Source of the DNA: a virus
DNA length: 32,898 nucleotides
Strand: one strand, 5' to 3'
IMG/VR virus record: IMGVR_UViG_3300027972_000038
Coordinates: 1 to 32,898 of that record
The notes below the pieces were generated by a model. The model ran no database searches, was not told the origin of the DNA, and worked only from the letters and a program-made list of their open reading frames with translations. The position numbers and the translations under genes were made by a program. This document shows, piece after piece, positions 14,997 through 23,397 of the stretch. Every line of letters begins with the position of its first letter. Positions within the stretch are counted from its first letter, which is position 1.

Positions 14997-15545
14997 TTAC
15001 GGCCGCGTCCACGTCCTGTAGAAGGCGACGACCGCCTGCACGTCGCCAGCTTCGCACAGCCCTACCGCTGCCTGGTAGTCGTAGGGCGGATCCAGAAGCA
15101 GATACCGCACGTCCTCGATGCTGAGCAGGCTCCAATCCGGATCCCTCATCCCCAACGACACAGGGCAGGGATCTCGGTACTTGAGCACGAACGTGCGCAG
15201 CATCTCGTACGCGTCGCGCCGGCGAATCACGCGCGCCGGGTTGCCCGCAACGATCGAGTACGGCGGCACTCGCCCCGTGACCACGGCCGCAGCTCCTACG
15301 ACACAGCCCTTGCCGATCTCGGCGCCGAGGAGGATCCTGGCCCCGTCCCCGATGTAGCAGAAGTCGCCGATCGTCACGTGGTCGTACTTGAATGGGCGTA
15401 TCGGACAGTGCCGAATGATCCGCGCGCCCTCCCCGAAGACGACGTAGTCGCCGATCGTCACGTCGCCACACGGCGTGGGGTCGATCCAGCCACCGTCCCT
15501 GAAGTGATCGCCGATGGTCACGCTGCCGTGCGGCCGATCGCTCAT
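14997..15545 (-). CDS. Hexapeptide-repeat sugar O-acyltransferase, 182 aa
   Basis: I chose the ATG at 15545 (ATGA with the previous stop). Left-handed beta-helix repeats start at residue 8 (SVTIGDHF) and continue through VTIGDYVVFGEGARI, VTIGDFCYIGDGARILLGAEIGKGCVVGAAAVV, closing with the family hallmark PPYSIVAGNPARVIRRR (94-110). These enzymes act as trimers and transfer an acetyl group from acetyl-CoA to a sugar hydroxyl or amine; the expected catalytic histidine is most likely within IIRHCPIR or the nearby YDH. It would decorate the glycan made by the neighbouring transferases. The last 70 residues form a helical extension. Confidence 0.9.
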   Translation of the reverse strand: MSDRPHGSVTIGDHFRDGGWIDPTPCGDVTIGDYVVFGEGARIIRHCPIRPFKYDHVTIGDFCYIGDGARILLGAEIGKGCVVGAAAVVTGRVPPYSIVAGNPARVIRRRDAYEMLRTFVLKYRDPCPVSLGMRDPDWSLLSIEDVRYLLLDPPYDYQAAVGLCEAGDVQAVVAFYRTWTRP

Positions 15546-15730
15546 TGGTGCTTCACCCCGGCTTTCTGATTCGATCTCCTCTTGAACCTCGGCCGCGTGA
15601 TCTCCCACAGCAGGTTGAAAGTGATGAGGCCGAGAACCGTGAAGACCCAGACCATCCCTGCGTCTCGCGCCTTCATGCCAACTGCGAGTGCGATCCCAAG
15701 CGCTATCGTGGCGGTGACGAGGATCTTCAC
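15542..15730 (-). CDS. Small two-helix membrane protein, 62 aa
   Basis: GTG at 15730 overlaps the pyruvyltransferase stop (GTGA). Two membrane segments, about 3-18 (ILVTATIALGIALAVG) and 26-43 (MVWVFTVLGLITFNLLW), with a short polar turn between them and a basic tail (RPRFKRRSNQK). Size and layout resemble class II holins, but small membrane proteins of sugar cassettes (flippase-associated) look similar. Confidence 0.65.
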   Translation of the reverse strand: MKILVTATIALGIALAVGMKARDAGMVWVFTVLGLITFNLLWEITRPRFKRRSNQKAGVKHQ

Positions 15731-16767
15731 GCCGCACCGCCTTCCCGGGAAGACGTCTTGCCGGCGAGCGAGCGCTCGATGAAGGCGCGCATGCGGCCGG
15801 CGCTGTGCAGCTGCCTCTCTGGCATCGCGAAGTACAAAGCCTCGTAGCGGGGAGCCGCAGCGGCGCAGACAGACTCTCGCGTCATCTCTTCGTAGCCGCC
15901 GGCGTACCCCACGTCGAGGTACTGCGCCATTGCCTCGCACTTCGGCTGACCGAAGAGCACTGCACGTCCACCACCGCCGAGGACCGGGATCGCCATGTGA
16001 AGGCGACTCGTCACGATCAGCTCGACGTTGGCAAGGATCTGCCGCAGGTGCTCGAAGCTCTGAGGCCAGACAAGCTCCAGAGGCACGCGCTGGGCCAGCC
16101 TACGATGCAGGGCATGATCGTTGTCCCAGTCGGTGGTCTCAGACCAGCTGGCCGGAAGAGCAATCCACTCATGGCAGCTCGTACGAACCACATCGGCGAG
16201 CACATCAAGGACCCGCTCCTGAAGCGCCTCCGGCTGTCGATCCAGGTGCCACGAGACAGTGACCGCCCATGTCGTCCGCGGGAAACCGCTGATCGCCTCG
16301 CCAAACATCGGGTCGGGAATGAGCACCGGAGGCGTAGCGTGCTTGCACACGGCACGGAACGCGAATTCGTCTCGTACGGAGATTGCCGACGCAGCCTGGA
16401 CGACCTTCGCGCCATCGGAGTCCGGCGGGATCATGTCCCACGCCCCGGCACCCCAGATGATGAACGGCTTGCCCATCGCCACGAGATCGAGCGTCCGCGG
16501 CATGACGTTCGGGCCGAGCACGGTCCCGGGGCCGTAGATCCAGAGGTCGGCCTTGGCCATTAGGGCCTCGACCTTCGGCCAGTTGTCGCGCGTGGCCCAG
16601 TCGGCGACGTCCTTGTGCTCCTTCTGAATCGCAGCCGCGTCCGAGCCAACGAGGTAGAACTCGGCGTCGGGGTACGTCTGCCGGACGAGCGTCCGCACCG
16701 CAAGGGCACTGCGCTCATCGCCGTAATTGCGGGTGCCAAAGCAGCCGTGCTGGAGGATACGAAGCAT
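15727..16767 (-). CDS. Polysaccharide pyruvyl transferase family protein, 346 aa
   Basis: The N-terminus has ILQHGCFGTRNYGDERSALAV, the G.xN.GDE motif of the CsaB/WcaK family. A GT-B-like layout follows: LWIYGPGTVLGPN, then LVAMGKPFIIWGAGAWDM, AISVRDEFAFRAV, VLIPDPMF, and the C-terminal VELIVTSRLHMAIPVLGGGGRAVLF (R-x-H motif). Members add a ketal-linked pyruvate from phosphoenolpyruvate to a sugar, giving an acidic glycan. I chose the ATG at 16767 (TGATG) instead of the preceding GTG. Its last residues (LAGKTSSREGGAA) are encoded by an octamer repeat, suggesting a repeat-extended C-terminus. Confidence 0.88.
   Translation of the reverse strand: MLRILQHGCFGTRNYGDERSALAVRTLVRQTYPDAEFYLVGSDAAAIQKEHKDVADWATRDNWPKVEALMAKADLWIYGPGTVLGPNVMPRTLDLVAMGKPFIIWGAGAWDMIPPDSDGAKVVQAASAISVRDEFAFRAVCKHATPPVLIPDPMFGEAISGFPRTTWAVTVSWHLDRQPEALQERVLDVLADVVRTSCHEWIALPASWSETTDWDNDHALHRRLAQRVPLELVWPQSFEHLRQILANVELIVTSRLHMAIPVLGGGGRAVLFGQPKCEAMAQYLDVGYAGGYEEMTRESVCAAAAPRYEALYFAMPERQLHSAGRMRAFIERSLAGKTSSREGGAA
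15735..15766 (+). repeat. Octamer repeat array, site 5
   Basis: Units GCACCGCC, TTCCCGGG, AAGACGTC and TTGCCGGC. The second and third units are partly inverted relative to the others, so this copy is more degenerate. It encodes the C-terminal tail of the pyruvyltransferase. Confidence 0.45.
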
Positions 16768-16949
16768 CACACAGCCTCTCGCTTTGTCCCTACGATGACG
16801 GCAACTTCCACCGCGCCAGGGTTTGCCCTGAGGTACTGCGCTGCTGCGGTCAGCTTCGACTGAAGCGTTTCGATGTTCCCAGGTATCGCATCTTCCCGAT
16901 CAACGATCGCAAGGAAGTTCTTCCCGTCCTCGCTGTTCATGAACCTCAT
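16767..16949 (-). CDS. Hypothetical small protein, 60 aa
   Basis: ATG immediately follows the stop of the upstream glycosyltransferase (TAGATG). Predicted mixed alpha/beta: a first strand (NFLAIVDRE), a helix (ETLQSKLTAAAQYLRAN) and a second strand (VEVAVIVGTKRE). No family recognised. Position within the cassette suggests co-expression with the sugar enzymes. Confidence 0.65.
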   Translation of the reverse strand: MRFMNSEDGKNFLAIVDREDAIPGNIETLQSKLTAAAQYLRANPGAVEVAVIVGTKREAV

Positions 16950-17993
16950 CTAGGCCACCACCTTTCGGAAGTCCTCCACCCAGCGGGAGACGGTCGCCGA
17001 CCAGGTGTGGTTCTCCTTCATGAAACGGATCGCACCGTCGCGCATCACGCGCCCCACGGGATCCTTGAGGTAGCTCTCCACGGCGCACACGTAGGCCAGG
17101 TAGTCGTCCCGGGGAACGATCGTCCCCAAACCCGTGGCCTTGATGAGCTCGTCCCCGCCAGTCGCACCGTCGAGGACCACGGGAACGCCGCAGGAGAGGT
17201 AATCCCAGAGCTTGCAGTTGTTGACGAGCCGAGCTGCGCCGGCCGTGCCTGAGTCGAGCGCGACGTCAGCGTAGTACAGGTAGTGCTGGAACGTGCCGTG
17301 GGGCATCCGGCCGAGGAACCGTACGTTGGGGATCTGCGCGAGGTCGTGCTCAATGACCTCGTGCCCGGGTTCGACGTTCGCGATGACCCACACAGTCGCG
17401 TACCGGAACGCATGCGCAACCTCCTGAATCAACTGATAGACCCGGTGGTTCGCCGTCAGGCGGCCGGCGTAGACGATGTTCTTGGTCCCCGGTGCGTACG
17501 GGTTCGGCTGCTCGGGCGGGAACGTCCACCAGTCGGGGAAGCCCCACTCGGCGACCCAGCGGGGCAACAGCCATGATGAAAGGCGAAGCGTCAGCGTGCA
17601 CAGCTCCTTGTTGAACTTCTCCAGCGCTTCCGCCCGCGTGAAGCAGATCCCGCGGTACATCCCAAGGAGTTCGCTCCGCGAGTGTCTCCGCCCCGGCGAG
17701 TCGCTGTGGAGCAAGAGCACGGCCGGCTTCTTCGCGAAGTCCCACAGGCCGTACTCCTCGACGTACTCGGCGAGGTTCCACTCGGACACGAACAGCACGT
17801 CGGCCGTGTCGAACGGCTCGCGATCGCGGAAGCCCTTGAATGGGTACGCGTCGAACCCGTGCTGCGAGAGCGCGGCCGCGATCCCGTAGGTCGACCCGCA
17901 GATCGAATGCGCGTACCACCGCTCCTTTGTCCCCATCCGCTCGCTCGGCGCGCCCTCTGGATGAAGGCCGCCGACCACCACCACACGCTGCAT
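16950..17993 (-). CDS. GT-B glycosyltransferase (family 1/4-like), 347 aa
   Basis: Starts with a Rossmann strand and loop (RVVVVGGLHPEG). The N-terminal domain holds VLLLHSDSPGRRHSRSELL. The C-terminal domain begins near 170 with KNIVYAGRLTANHRVYQLIQEV, continues with VRFLGRMPHGTFQHYLYYADVALDSG, and has LVNNCKLWDYLSCGVPVVLDGATG, the K-x-W-E/D-Y-x-x-x-G-x-P-V-V signature of GT4-like enzymes. It probably transfers a sugar from a nucleotide donor with retention. TAATG junction with the previous gene. Confidence 0.85.
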   Translation of the reverse strand: MQRVVVVGGLHPEGAPSERMGTKERWYAHSICGSTYGIAAALSQHGFDAYPFKGFRDREPFDTADVLFVSEWNLAEYVEEYGLWDFAKKPAVLLLHSDSPGRRHSRSELLGMYRGICFTRAEALEKFNKELCTLTLRLSSWLLPRWVAEWGFPDWWTFPPEQPNPYAPGTKNIVYAGRLTANHRVYQLIQEVAHAFRYATVWVIANVEPGHEVIEHDLAQIPNVRFLGRMPHGTFQHYLYYADVALDSGTAGAARLVNNCKLWDYLSCGVPVVLDGATGGDELIKATGLGTIVPRDDYLAYVCAVESYLKDPVGRVMRDGAIRFMKENHTWSATVSRWVEDFRKVVA

Positions 17994-18739
17994 TACCTAA
18001 ACACCCCCTCGAAGTGGTCGTAGAGCCTCCGGAGCTCGTCTGGCACCACGGCAGCGTTCTTCTCCCCCTCCTCTACGTCGAGCGGCGCCAGAAGCCCTGC
18101 CACGACGCCGAGGCAGGCGTAGAGGTTCGTCTCGTTCGGATCTTCGATGAGCCGTCGCAGGAACGTAGACGCGTACGGCTTGACCCACTCGATCCCCTCG
18201 TCCTTGCGGGCTCGCCGGAACAAGGTCCGGTACCGCTCGAACACCGCCCGCGGCAGCAGCGACGTTCTGTGAATGCCCGCTGGGCCGATCCCTTGGCCGA
18301 TCTTCGCCACCGTCGTGTAGCCATCAGCATGCGCCCGGCGGAACTGATCGGTCTCGCATCCCTGCACGGGGCGAAACGGGTACTTCGCCGCGATCGCATG
18401 ACGCACGATGCGCACCCCGAGGATGTCACGCTCCAGGTGCTCGTCGCGAAGCGAGATGAGGAACTGGTACACGTTTGGCGGCTGGGCAACGATCGACCGG
18501 TACAGGCGCCGAATCGCGTCCGGGTAGAGGATCATGTCGGCGTCGACCTGCACGAAGTACGGCGTCTGACAGCGGTCGAGCATCATCTGGAGCGCTCGAT
18601 CCATCGGGACGACGTTCTCGATCCGCTCGACGCGGACCTTCGTCTCCTGGCGATCAAGCGCGATGAGACACTCAAGCAGCGTCGGCTCTCCGACCGTCAG
18701 GACGAACACCGTCACTTGGTCTCGGAGGTCGTCAGGCAC
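17993..18739 (-). CDS. Family-2-like glycosyltransferase, 248 aa
   Basis: The N-terminal strand QVTVFVLTVGEPTLLECLIAL and the DxD motif DAD at 66-68 (PYFVQVDADMILYPDAIRRL) identify a GT-A fold. The rest is less conserved, with a helical C-terminus (EGEKNAAVVPDELRRLYDHF). The motif 'TPYFVQVDADMILYP' is typical of GT2 enzymes that act in surface glycan synthesis. It overlaps the upstream gene by 8 bases and the downstream one by one, so it is tightly coupled to two GT-B enzymes. Confidence 0.8.
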   Translation of the reverse strand: MPDDLRDQVTVFVLTVGEPTLLECLIALDRQETKVRVERIENVVPMDRALQMMLDRCQTPYFVQVDADMILYPDAIRRLYRSIVAQPPNVYQFLISLRDEHLERDILGVRIVRHAIAAKYPFRPVQGCETDQFRRAHADGYTTVAKIGQGIGPAGIHRTSLLPRAVFERYRTLFRRARKDEGIEWVKPYASTFLRRLIEDPNETNLYACLGVVAGLLAPLDVEEGEKNAAVVPDELRRLYDHFEGVFR

Positions 18740-19820
18740 GGGAACCTCCGTCTAAGCGACGTGCTCCCTCACGCAGGAACTCAAGCCACGCGCCGATTGC
18801 GTTCGGCCACTGGTACGGGCGCGCCTTGACCTCTATGGCTCGCCCCATCTCATCCAGCAGGCCTTCCTGTCCGCCGAGCTGCACGAGCGCGCCTCGCAGG
18901 TCCAATGCCGTCTGATCGATGAGGAAACCTGACTTCCAGTCCTCGACGATCTCCGACGTGATGCCGGTGCGCACCGACACAACGGGCAGCCCGCACAGCG
19001 AGCACTCGACCGCCGGCGTAGGAAGACCCTCGTGGTCGCTCGTGCACACGTAGACATCGATCTCGTTGCGGTAGTAGTCGGCCATCTGGGCACGGGTCCG
19101 CGGAATCGTGTGCCCGACGCCGTACCAGATGATCGGCCGCAACGCCGCGCCCGGGAGACCCGCCATGGCCTCCTGGACGATCTCGTACCGCTTGTAGGGC
19201 TTCTGAGGGTTGCCAATCCATCCGACACGCAGGACTCGGTGTGTGCCTTGCCCATCCCGTACCAGTTCGAGCGCCCTTCCTCTAGCTGCAAGGTCCTTGT
19301 CAACCAACGCTCCTGGCGGATTCCACGGCGGGTAGAACATCGCCGGATCCCCGCCGACGACGACGCGCGTCACGTCGCCGTTGCGCGCGGGCCCCCAGAG
19401 CTTCATGAGTGGTGGGCAGATCGTCGAGAGCGCCGTCGCAGCGAGGCCAGCCTCACGGAAGTTCGGCCAGTAAAGCGAGAACGGCGTCTCCGTGTCGACC
19501 TTCGCCTCGACGGGCGCCATGTGGACGGTGGTGATGTACCGCTTGAAGCCAAGGCCGTAGACCTTGACCGCCTCGTACAGGCAGAACGGCCAGAGGACGT
19601 CGTAGCTCCTGAGCCGCTCGCGCTGCGCGGACGAGGAGAGCGGGCCCATGTCCTCGACCCACGAGATAACGTCGATGTCGAACTCGCAGTCGCCAAACCA
19701 GCGAACGAGGTCGTTTGCGATGTGCTCGAGCGCCCAGCCGCGCACGTCGACGAGAATCGCCACCCGCGTCTTCCCGCCGGCCTTGGTCGTCTCTCCCCTC
19801 ACCATCGGCCCCTCCATCAT
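18732..19820 (-). CDS. GT-B glycosyltransferase (family 1/4-like), 362 aa
   Basis: Start is uncertain: two adjacent ATGs at 19820/19817 or an internal ATG at 19805 after GGAGGGG. The N-terminal domain starts near TRVAILVDVRGWALEHIANDL; the C-terminal domain holds RVLRVGWIGNPQKPYKRYEIVQEAM (donor-binding loop with basic residues) and CTSDHEGLPTPAVECSLCGLPVVSV, the E-x7-E motif and glycine-proline loop of GT4 enzymes, then GITSEIVEDWKSGFLID. It probably acts early in the glycan cassette since it is the first gene after the portal. Confidence 0.87.
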   Translation of the reverse strand: MMEGPMVRGETTKAGGKTRVAILVDVRGWALEHIANDLVRWFGDCEFDIDVISWVEDMGPLSSSAQRERLRSYDVLWPFCLYEAVKVYGLGFKRYITTVHMAPVEAKVDTETPFSLYWPNFREAGLAATALSTICPPLMKLWGPARNGDVTRVVVGGDPAMFYPPWNPPGALVDKDLAARGRALELVRDGQGTHRVLRVGWIGNPQKPYKRYEIVQEAMAGLPGAALRPIIWYGVGHTIPRTRAQMADYYRNEIDVYVCTSDHEGLPTPAVECSLCGLPVVSVRTGITSEIVEDWKSGFLIDQTALDLRGALVQLGGQEGLLDEMGRAIEVKARPYQWPNAIGAWLEFLREGARRLDGGSRA

Positions 19821-19829
19821 TTCTCTCGG

Positions 19830-21224
19830 CTACCCCTCCGTCGGCATCTCGGCGAACAGCTCCTCCATCAACGTCAACTTCGACAGATCGCCATTCAGAA
19901 GCGCCTCGATCGTCTCGGGCTGCACTCCGATGTCGACCATGTTCATAAGCGCCGACGAGATCGACTGGAGCGCCTGTGCGCGTTGCTGTACGGCCAGCGT
20001 GTGCTTGACCTCGAGGTCTTCCTGCTCGAGCCGAGTCAGCGTTTCCGCCGGGTTGAACTTGACGCGGAACTTCAAGTCCGCCTTCCATCCCTTCTCGGCT
20101 TGCAGCGTGTCGGTCGCGAGGACAACCTGCACGAGGTAGCGGATCTGCTGGCGCATGTACGCCTCTTGCCGCGCGGCCACGTAGTCGTAGTACCGCTGCA
20201 GATCGCTCATCGCGCTCGCGAGTTCGCCCGTCTGAGCGCCGAGGATCCGCGCTTTGTTGATGCGCGTCGCCGCGCCAAGGACGTCCCACACCCAGTCGAC
20301 AAACCATCCGAGGTCGCCCGGGGCATTCGAGATCGACGTCATCTCCTCGTCTGTGTCGAGCACGATCACCGACAGGCTGTTGAACTTGGCCTCGATCTCG
20401 TCCATGAAGTTCAGCCTGTCCTGCATGTTGTCCATCAGGAACTTGCTCTTGACCGTGCGGGTCGCCATGTTGAACGCCGTCTGGCCAAGCGACCAGATCG
20501 TGTTCTCGATGAGCTGGGCCACCGTCCAGAAACGGGCGTAGAACGACATCCCGAGGGCCGATCCGATCCGCGGCCGCGTGAGGAAGAAGAGAGCTCTCGT
20601 GGTGTGCAGGTCGACCTCGTCGCCGGACAGACGCTTGATCCGGAACGCCGCCGGTTGGCCGTACGTGTCGGATTCCTCGTCCGTGTCGGGGATGACCTTG
20701 CTGAAGCGCCCGTCGCGCGGCAACCGCTCGATGTACCGCAACTCCTTGATCTGGTCGAGCTTGATCGGCTTCGCCGGGTCAGCCTTGCCGCTGCGCTGGG
20801 AGAATCCCAGGCCGGCCAGGCCGGCGCCGTAGACGACCTCGTCGCACAGCGTCGTCTTCAGGTACTCCTTGCAGCCGCGGTCCTCGAGGTAGAGCTGGAT
20901 CGTCTGCGAGAGCGCCTGCAGATCGGGGCTCTCTGCTTGGCCTTCGAACTCGACCGTGATCCCCGGCTTGACGAGGTCCTCGCTCATCATGTCGGCGACG
21001 TGGCCACAGATGAAGACGCCCTCGTAGAGAGCGGTGAGCGATGCGGGGTCGTGGAGCCACTCGGGAACGCCAAGCGGACGCTGCTTCGACAGAGGGTCGC
21101 GTGTGCCCATCTGCGCGCCGCTCGGCAAGTAGATCCCTGCGTCGGTACGCGCTACACGCCCCTCTCTGCCCAAGCGTCCCACCAGTTCAGCAGCGCCCGG
21201 CCGTCGTCTCGCCTCGTCCGTCAC
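19830..21224 (-). CDS. Portal protein (DUF1073-like), 464 aa
   Basis: GTG at 21224 overlaps the terminase stop (GTGA); the longer frame upstream is rejected. The core has GVFICGHVADMMSEDLVKPG, an ordered beta region with FSKVIPDTDEESDTYGQP and DLHTTRALFFLTRPRIG. The segment NKARILGAQTGELASAMSDLQRYYDYVAARQE is very like the I-L-G-x-x-x-G-L-x-x-(S/T)-D-x-x-x-Y-Y-D-Y motif of DUF1073 portals. Twelve copies would form the dodecameric ring at one vertex through which DNA is pumped by the terminase encoded just upstream. The gene order terminase-portal is normal; the missing head gene directly behind it is not. Confidence 0.9.
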   Translation of the reverse strand: MTDEARRRPGAAELVGRLGREGRVARTDAGIYLPSGAQMGTRDPLSKQRPLGVPEWLHDPASLTALYEGVFICGHVADMMSEDLVKPGITVEFEGQAESPDLQALSQTIQLYLEDRGCKEYLKTTLCDEVVYGAGLAGLGFSQRSGKADPAKPIKLDQIKELRYIERLPRDGRFSKVIPDTDEESDTYGQPAAFRIKRLSGDEVDLHTTRALFFLTRPRIGSALGMSFYARFWTVAQLIENTIWSLGQTAFNMATRTVKSKFLMDNMQDRLNFMDEIEAKFNSLSVIVLDTDEEMTSISNAPGDLGWFVDWVWDVLGAATRINKARILGAQTGELASAMSDLQRYYDYVAARQEAYMRQQIRYLVQVVLATDTLQAEKGWKADLKFRVKFNPAETLTRLEQEDLEVKHTLAVQQRAQALQSISSALMNMVDIGVQPETIEALLNGDLSKLTLMEELFAEMPTEG

Positions 21225-22723
21225 GCTCGCTCCTTCACCAGACCGCGGAAGTAGAGGTCGATCCATCCCCGCGACTGCCCCACGGTCTTCGCTGCGAAGA
21301 CGGCCAGTGCGTTCGACCAGAACGAATCGCCGTGGCCGTACGGCGTCTCCATTGCATCAAGCGCCCCGTCCACCGCGAGGATCTGCTCCAGCTGACGGTC
21401 GTAGCCGTCGTCATTCGCCTCATCCAACAGATGCAGACGGCGATTCGTGACTTCGATGTCGAAGTCCGTTGCCATCTTCCACTCGTTCCGGCTGGAGAGG
21501 ACAATCGGCACCATCTGCCGCGGGAGCTCATTCCGCTCGGCAAGCGCCTCGAGCTCCCCGCGCGTGTTGTCGTACGCGAACGAGCGGATGTGGTACTTGG
21601 CGATCAAGCGTTTCACGAGCTCGAGCTGCTGGCTGTACTCCCAGCCGTCCATCCACACCGACCGCCGCTGCCACAGGTGGCCGTCAGGCAAGCGGCGCAG
21701 GAGCGAGATGTGGGCCGGGTGCCGCTTCTTCCCAAGGTCCCACCCTCCGACGACAAAGCCGCCGAACTCCGGGTAGCGGTCCGTGCGCGGCGTGACGATG
21801 AGGCCGTTGAAGTCGGCACGCTGGAAGAACCCATCGACCGACCGCGCCGGCCGGCAGAGCATTTCCTTCGCAAACGCGATGCGGCCCATCGCCTGCAAGT
21901 CCTCCGACAGCAGCGCCGGCGTGAGCACCTCCGGCCAAAGGAGTCGCCCGTTCTCGTTGACCGCTGGATAGATCCGCCAGTCGCACTTCGGGTTCTTCCG
22001 CATGTCGAACAGCAAGTCCGTCTCGTCCTGCGGCGTCCCCGCGATGTGGATCTGCGACCGCGGCACCCCGTCGGCTGCCACCTTCGCGATCTTCCGGATC
22101 TCCTCCTTGAAGATCTTCGTGATCTTGGCAATCTGGCTGACGTCAAGCGGCTTGCGGGGATCGGAGAGCACGTCGTCGAGGAGAAGCACGTCGCCGCGGA
22201 GACCGCGCTTGAACGCCATCATGCCGACCGGGGCGCATGTAAGACGCTTGCCCGTGCGGCGGTCGACGTACTTCAGCATCGTCTTCCCCGCCCGGAGCGA
22301 CCGGATGCCGCGCATGGCGTAGAGCGGGTTCGCGTCGATGTACTGCTTCGCCTTCTCCGTGTGCTGGCCGGCAAACTTCTGGATGTAGCTGAAGTACAAG
22401 ACCTCGATGTTGCGGCCCCACACCGGGATCTGCCAGACGAGGTAGGCGACGTACGCGCGGAAGAGCGTCGACTTGAGCGAGCCGCGCGGCGCGATCGTCG
22501 TCGTCAGGTTCGAGCCCGGCAGGCGCCGACACCACTCGCGATGGTGGGCGCCCATACCGAACACGCCTTCCTCTTCGTAGTAGCCGATGCTGAAGACGTG
22601 CTCGTAGAACTCCTCGAACGTGAGGTCGTCGCACGCGGCAAGTTCCTCGAGCGCTGCGATCTCGTCGCGGCCTTCGGGGTCGGCGACTGCCGCACGGTCA
22701 ACGACGCCGAGGGCCCTGGCCAT
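21221..22723 (-). CDS. terL: Terminase large subunit, 500 aa
   Basis: ATG at 22723, with GGGAG 5 bases upstream. The ATPase domain has Walker A APRGSLKST (78-86) and Walker B LLLDDV (180-185), with IAGTPQDETDLLF as the coupling motif region. The nuclease domain begins with GGWDLGKKRHPAH (D329), followed by SFAYDNTRGELEAL and ends with GHGDSFWSNALAVFAA, whose aspartates form the metal site of RNase H-like terminase nucleases. It cuts concatemers and powers packaging through the portal. An adenine-recognition Q motif is not evident. Confidence 0.95.
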   Translation of the reverse strand: MARALGVVDRAAVADPEGRDEIAALEELAACDDLTFEEFYEHVFSIGYYEEEGVFGMGAHHREWCRRLPGSNLTTTIAPRGSLKSTLFRAYVAYLVWQIPVWGRNIEVLYFSYIQKFAGQHTEKAKQYIDANPLYAMRGIRSLRAGKTMLKYVDRRTGKRLTCAPVGMMAFKRGLRGDVLLLDDVLSDPRKPLDVSQIAKITKIFKEEIRKIAKVAADGVPRSQIHIAGTPQDETDLLFDMRKNPKCDWRIYPAVNENGRLLWPEVLTPALLSEDLQAMGRIAFAKEMLCRPARSVDGFFQRADFNGLIVTPRTDRYPEFGGFVVGGWDLGKKRHPAHISLLRRLPDGHLWQRRSVWMDGWEYSQQLELVKRLIAKYHIRSFAYDNTRGELEALAERNELPRQMVPIVLSSRNEWKMATDFDIEVTNRRLHLLDEANDDGYDRQLEQILAVDGALDAMETPYGHGDSFWSNALAVFAAKTVGQSRGWIDLYFRGLVKERA

Positions 22724-22808
22724 TACGCTCCCTGTACGGATGCCGCTTCGCCGCGGAGGCGAGAAGGAGGGAAACCGTCAAAACGGCAACCACGGCAGGC
22801 TTCCTCAC
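22698..22808 (-). CDS. Putative small signal-anchor peptide, 36 aa
   Basis: GTG at 22808 overlaps the methyltransferase stop (GTGA), and the frame overlaps the terminase start by 26 bases. It has a short basic start and hydrophobic stretch (RKPAVVAVLTVSLLLASAA) followed by a basic tail. Its sequence is largely encoded by an octamer repeat (22758-22789), so it may be translated repeat DNA and not a selected gene. The GTGA junction is the main support. Confidence 0.35.
   Translation of the reverse strand: MRKPAVVAVLTVSLLLASAAKRHPYRERNGQGPRRR
22758..22789 (-). repeat. Octamer repeat array, site 6 (opposite orientation)
   Basis: On the minus strand, units TTGCCGTT, TTGACGGT, TTCCCTCC and TTCTCGCC follow each other in exact 8-base phase, between the methyltransferase and terminase genes. 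Confidence 0.5.
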
Positions 22809-23320
22809 CACCGCTCCCCACGGACGATTGGCTGCGTGCCCCACTTCCCAACGAAGCGCACGCACGAGAAGCCCGCAGCCTCGAAGAGATGGAGCAGGTC
22901 CGCCCGCGTGTAGGCATTGACCCAGTTGTTCTCGGCACGGACCTCCGGGTGCGCCCGGGCACCCTCCGCTACGGCGTACGACGCGATGACCGTCGACACC
23001 ACGTTCGACAGCGCGTCGAGAAGCCGCGGGACGTCGTAGACGTACTCGAGCACCCCGCTGAACACGGCTACGTCGTGCGAAGGAAACTCCGGCAGCGTCT
23101 CCGCATTGAGGTCGCAGACGATCGTCCTGGGACCGCGGTCGACGATGTCGCACGGCGTGTACCGACAACCGTCCGGCAAGTGCTTGCGGAGCTCCATCGT
23201 CCACGCGCCGAACTCGAGCACCGACGTCGTTCCCTCTGGGATGAACGAGGCAATGAGCCGCGTCCGCTCGTCCCACTCCGGCACCGAATGTGCCTTCCGC
23301 CAACGTCTGGAATCCGTCAC
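22805..23320 (-). CDS. Small SAM-dependent methyltransferase, 171 aa
   Basis: GTG at 23320 with GAGGTGAGAGG just upstream. Class I Rossmann methyltransferase: motif I is SVLEFGAWTMELRKHL (a weakened version of the E-x-G-x-G-x-G loop), then CDIVDRG (acidic end of strand 2), DVAVFSGVLEYVYDV (motif IV-like, resembling MetW/UbiE proteins), and a C-terminal LFEAAGFSCVRFVGKW. The degenerate glycine loop leaves some doubt about activity. The substrate cannot be read; in this setting a sugar or small-molecule acceptor is plausible, since it immediately precedes the structural and glycan genes. Confidence 0.75.
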   Translation of the reverse strand: MTDSRRWRKAHSVPEWDERTRLIASFIPEGTTSVLEFGAWTMELRKHLPDGCRYTPCDIVDRGPRTIVCDLNAETLPEFPSHDVAVFSGVLEYVYDVPRLLDALSNVVSTVIASYAVAEGARAHPEVRAENNWVNAYTRADLLHLFEAAGFSCVRFVGKWGTQPIVRGERW

Positions 23321-23367
23321 CCTCTCACCTCACGCTTACGTACGCATCGTTGGATAGGCCACGTTGG

Positions 23368-23397
23368 TATTCAAACTTCGGCCTTGAAGGTTGAATA
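23368..23397 (-). repeat. 12-bp inverted repeat in the methyltransferase leader
   Basis: TATTCAAACTTC and GAAGGTTGAATA (plus strand) pair at 11 of 12 positions around a GGCCTT loop. There is no T-run, so it is not a good terminator; it may be an operator or an RNA hairpin. Confidence 0.6.
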
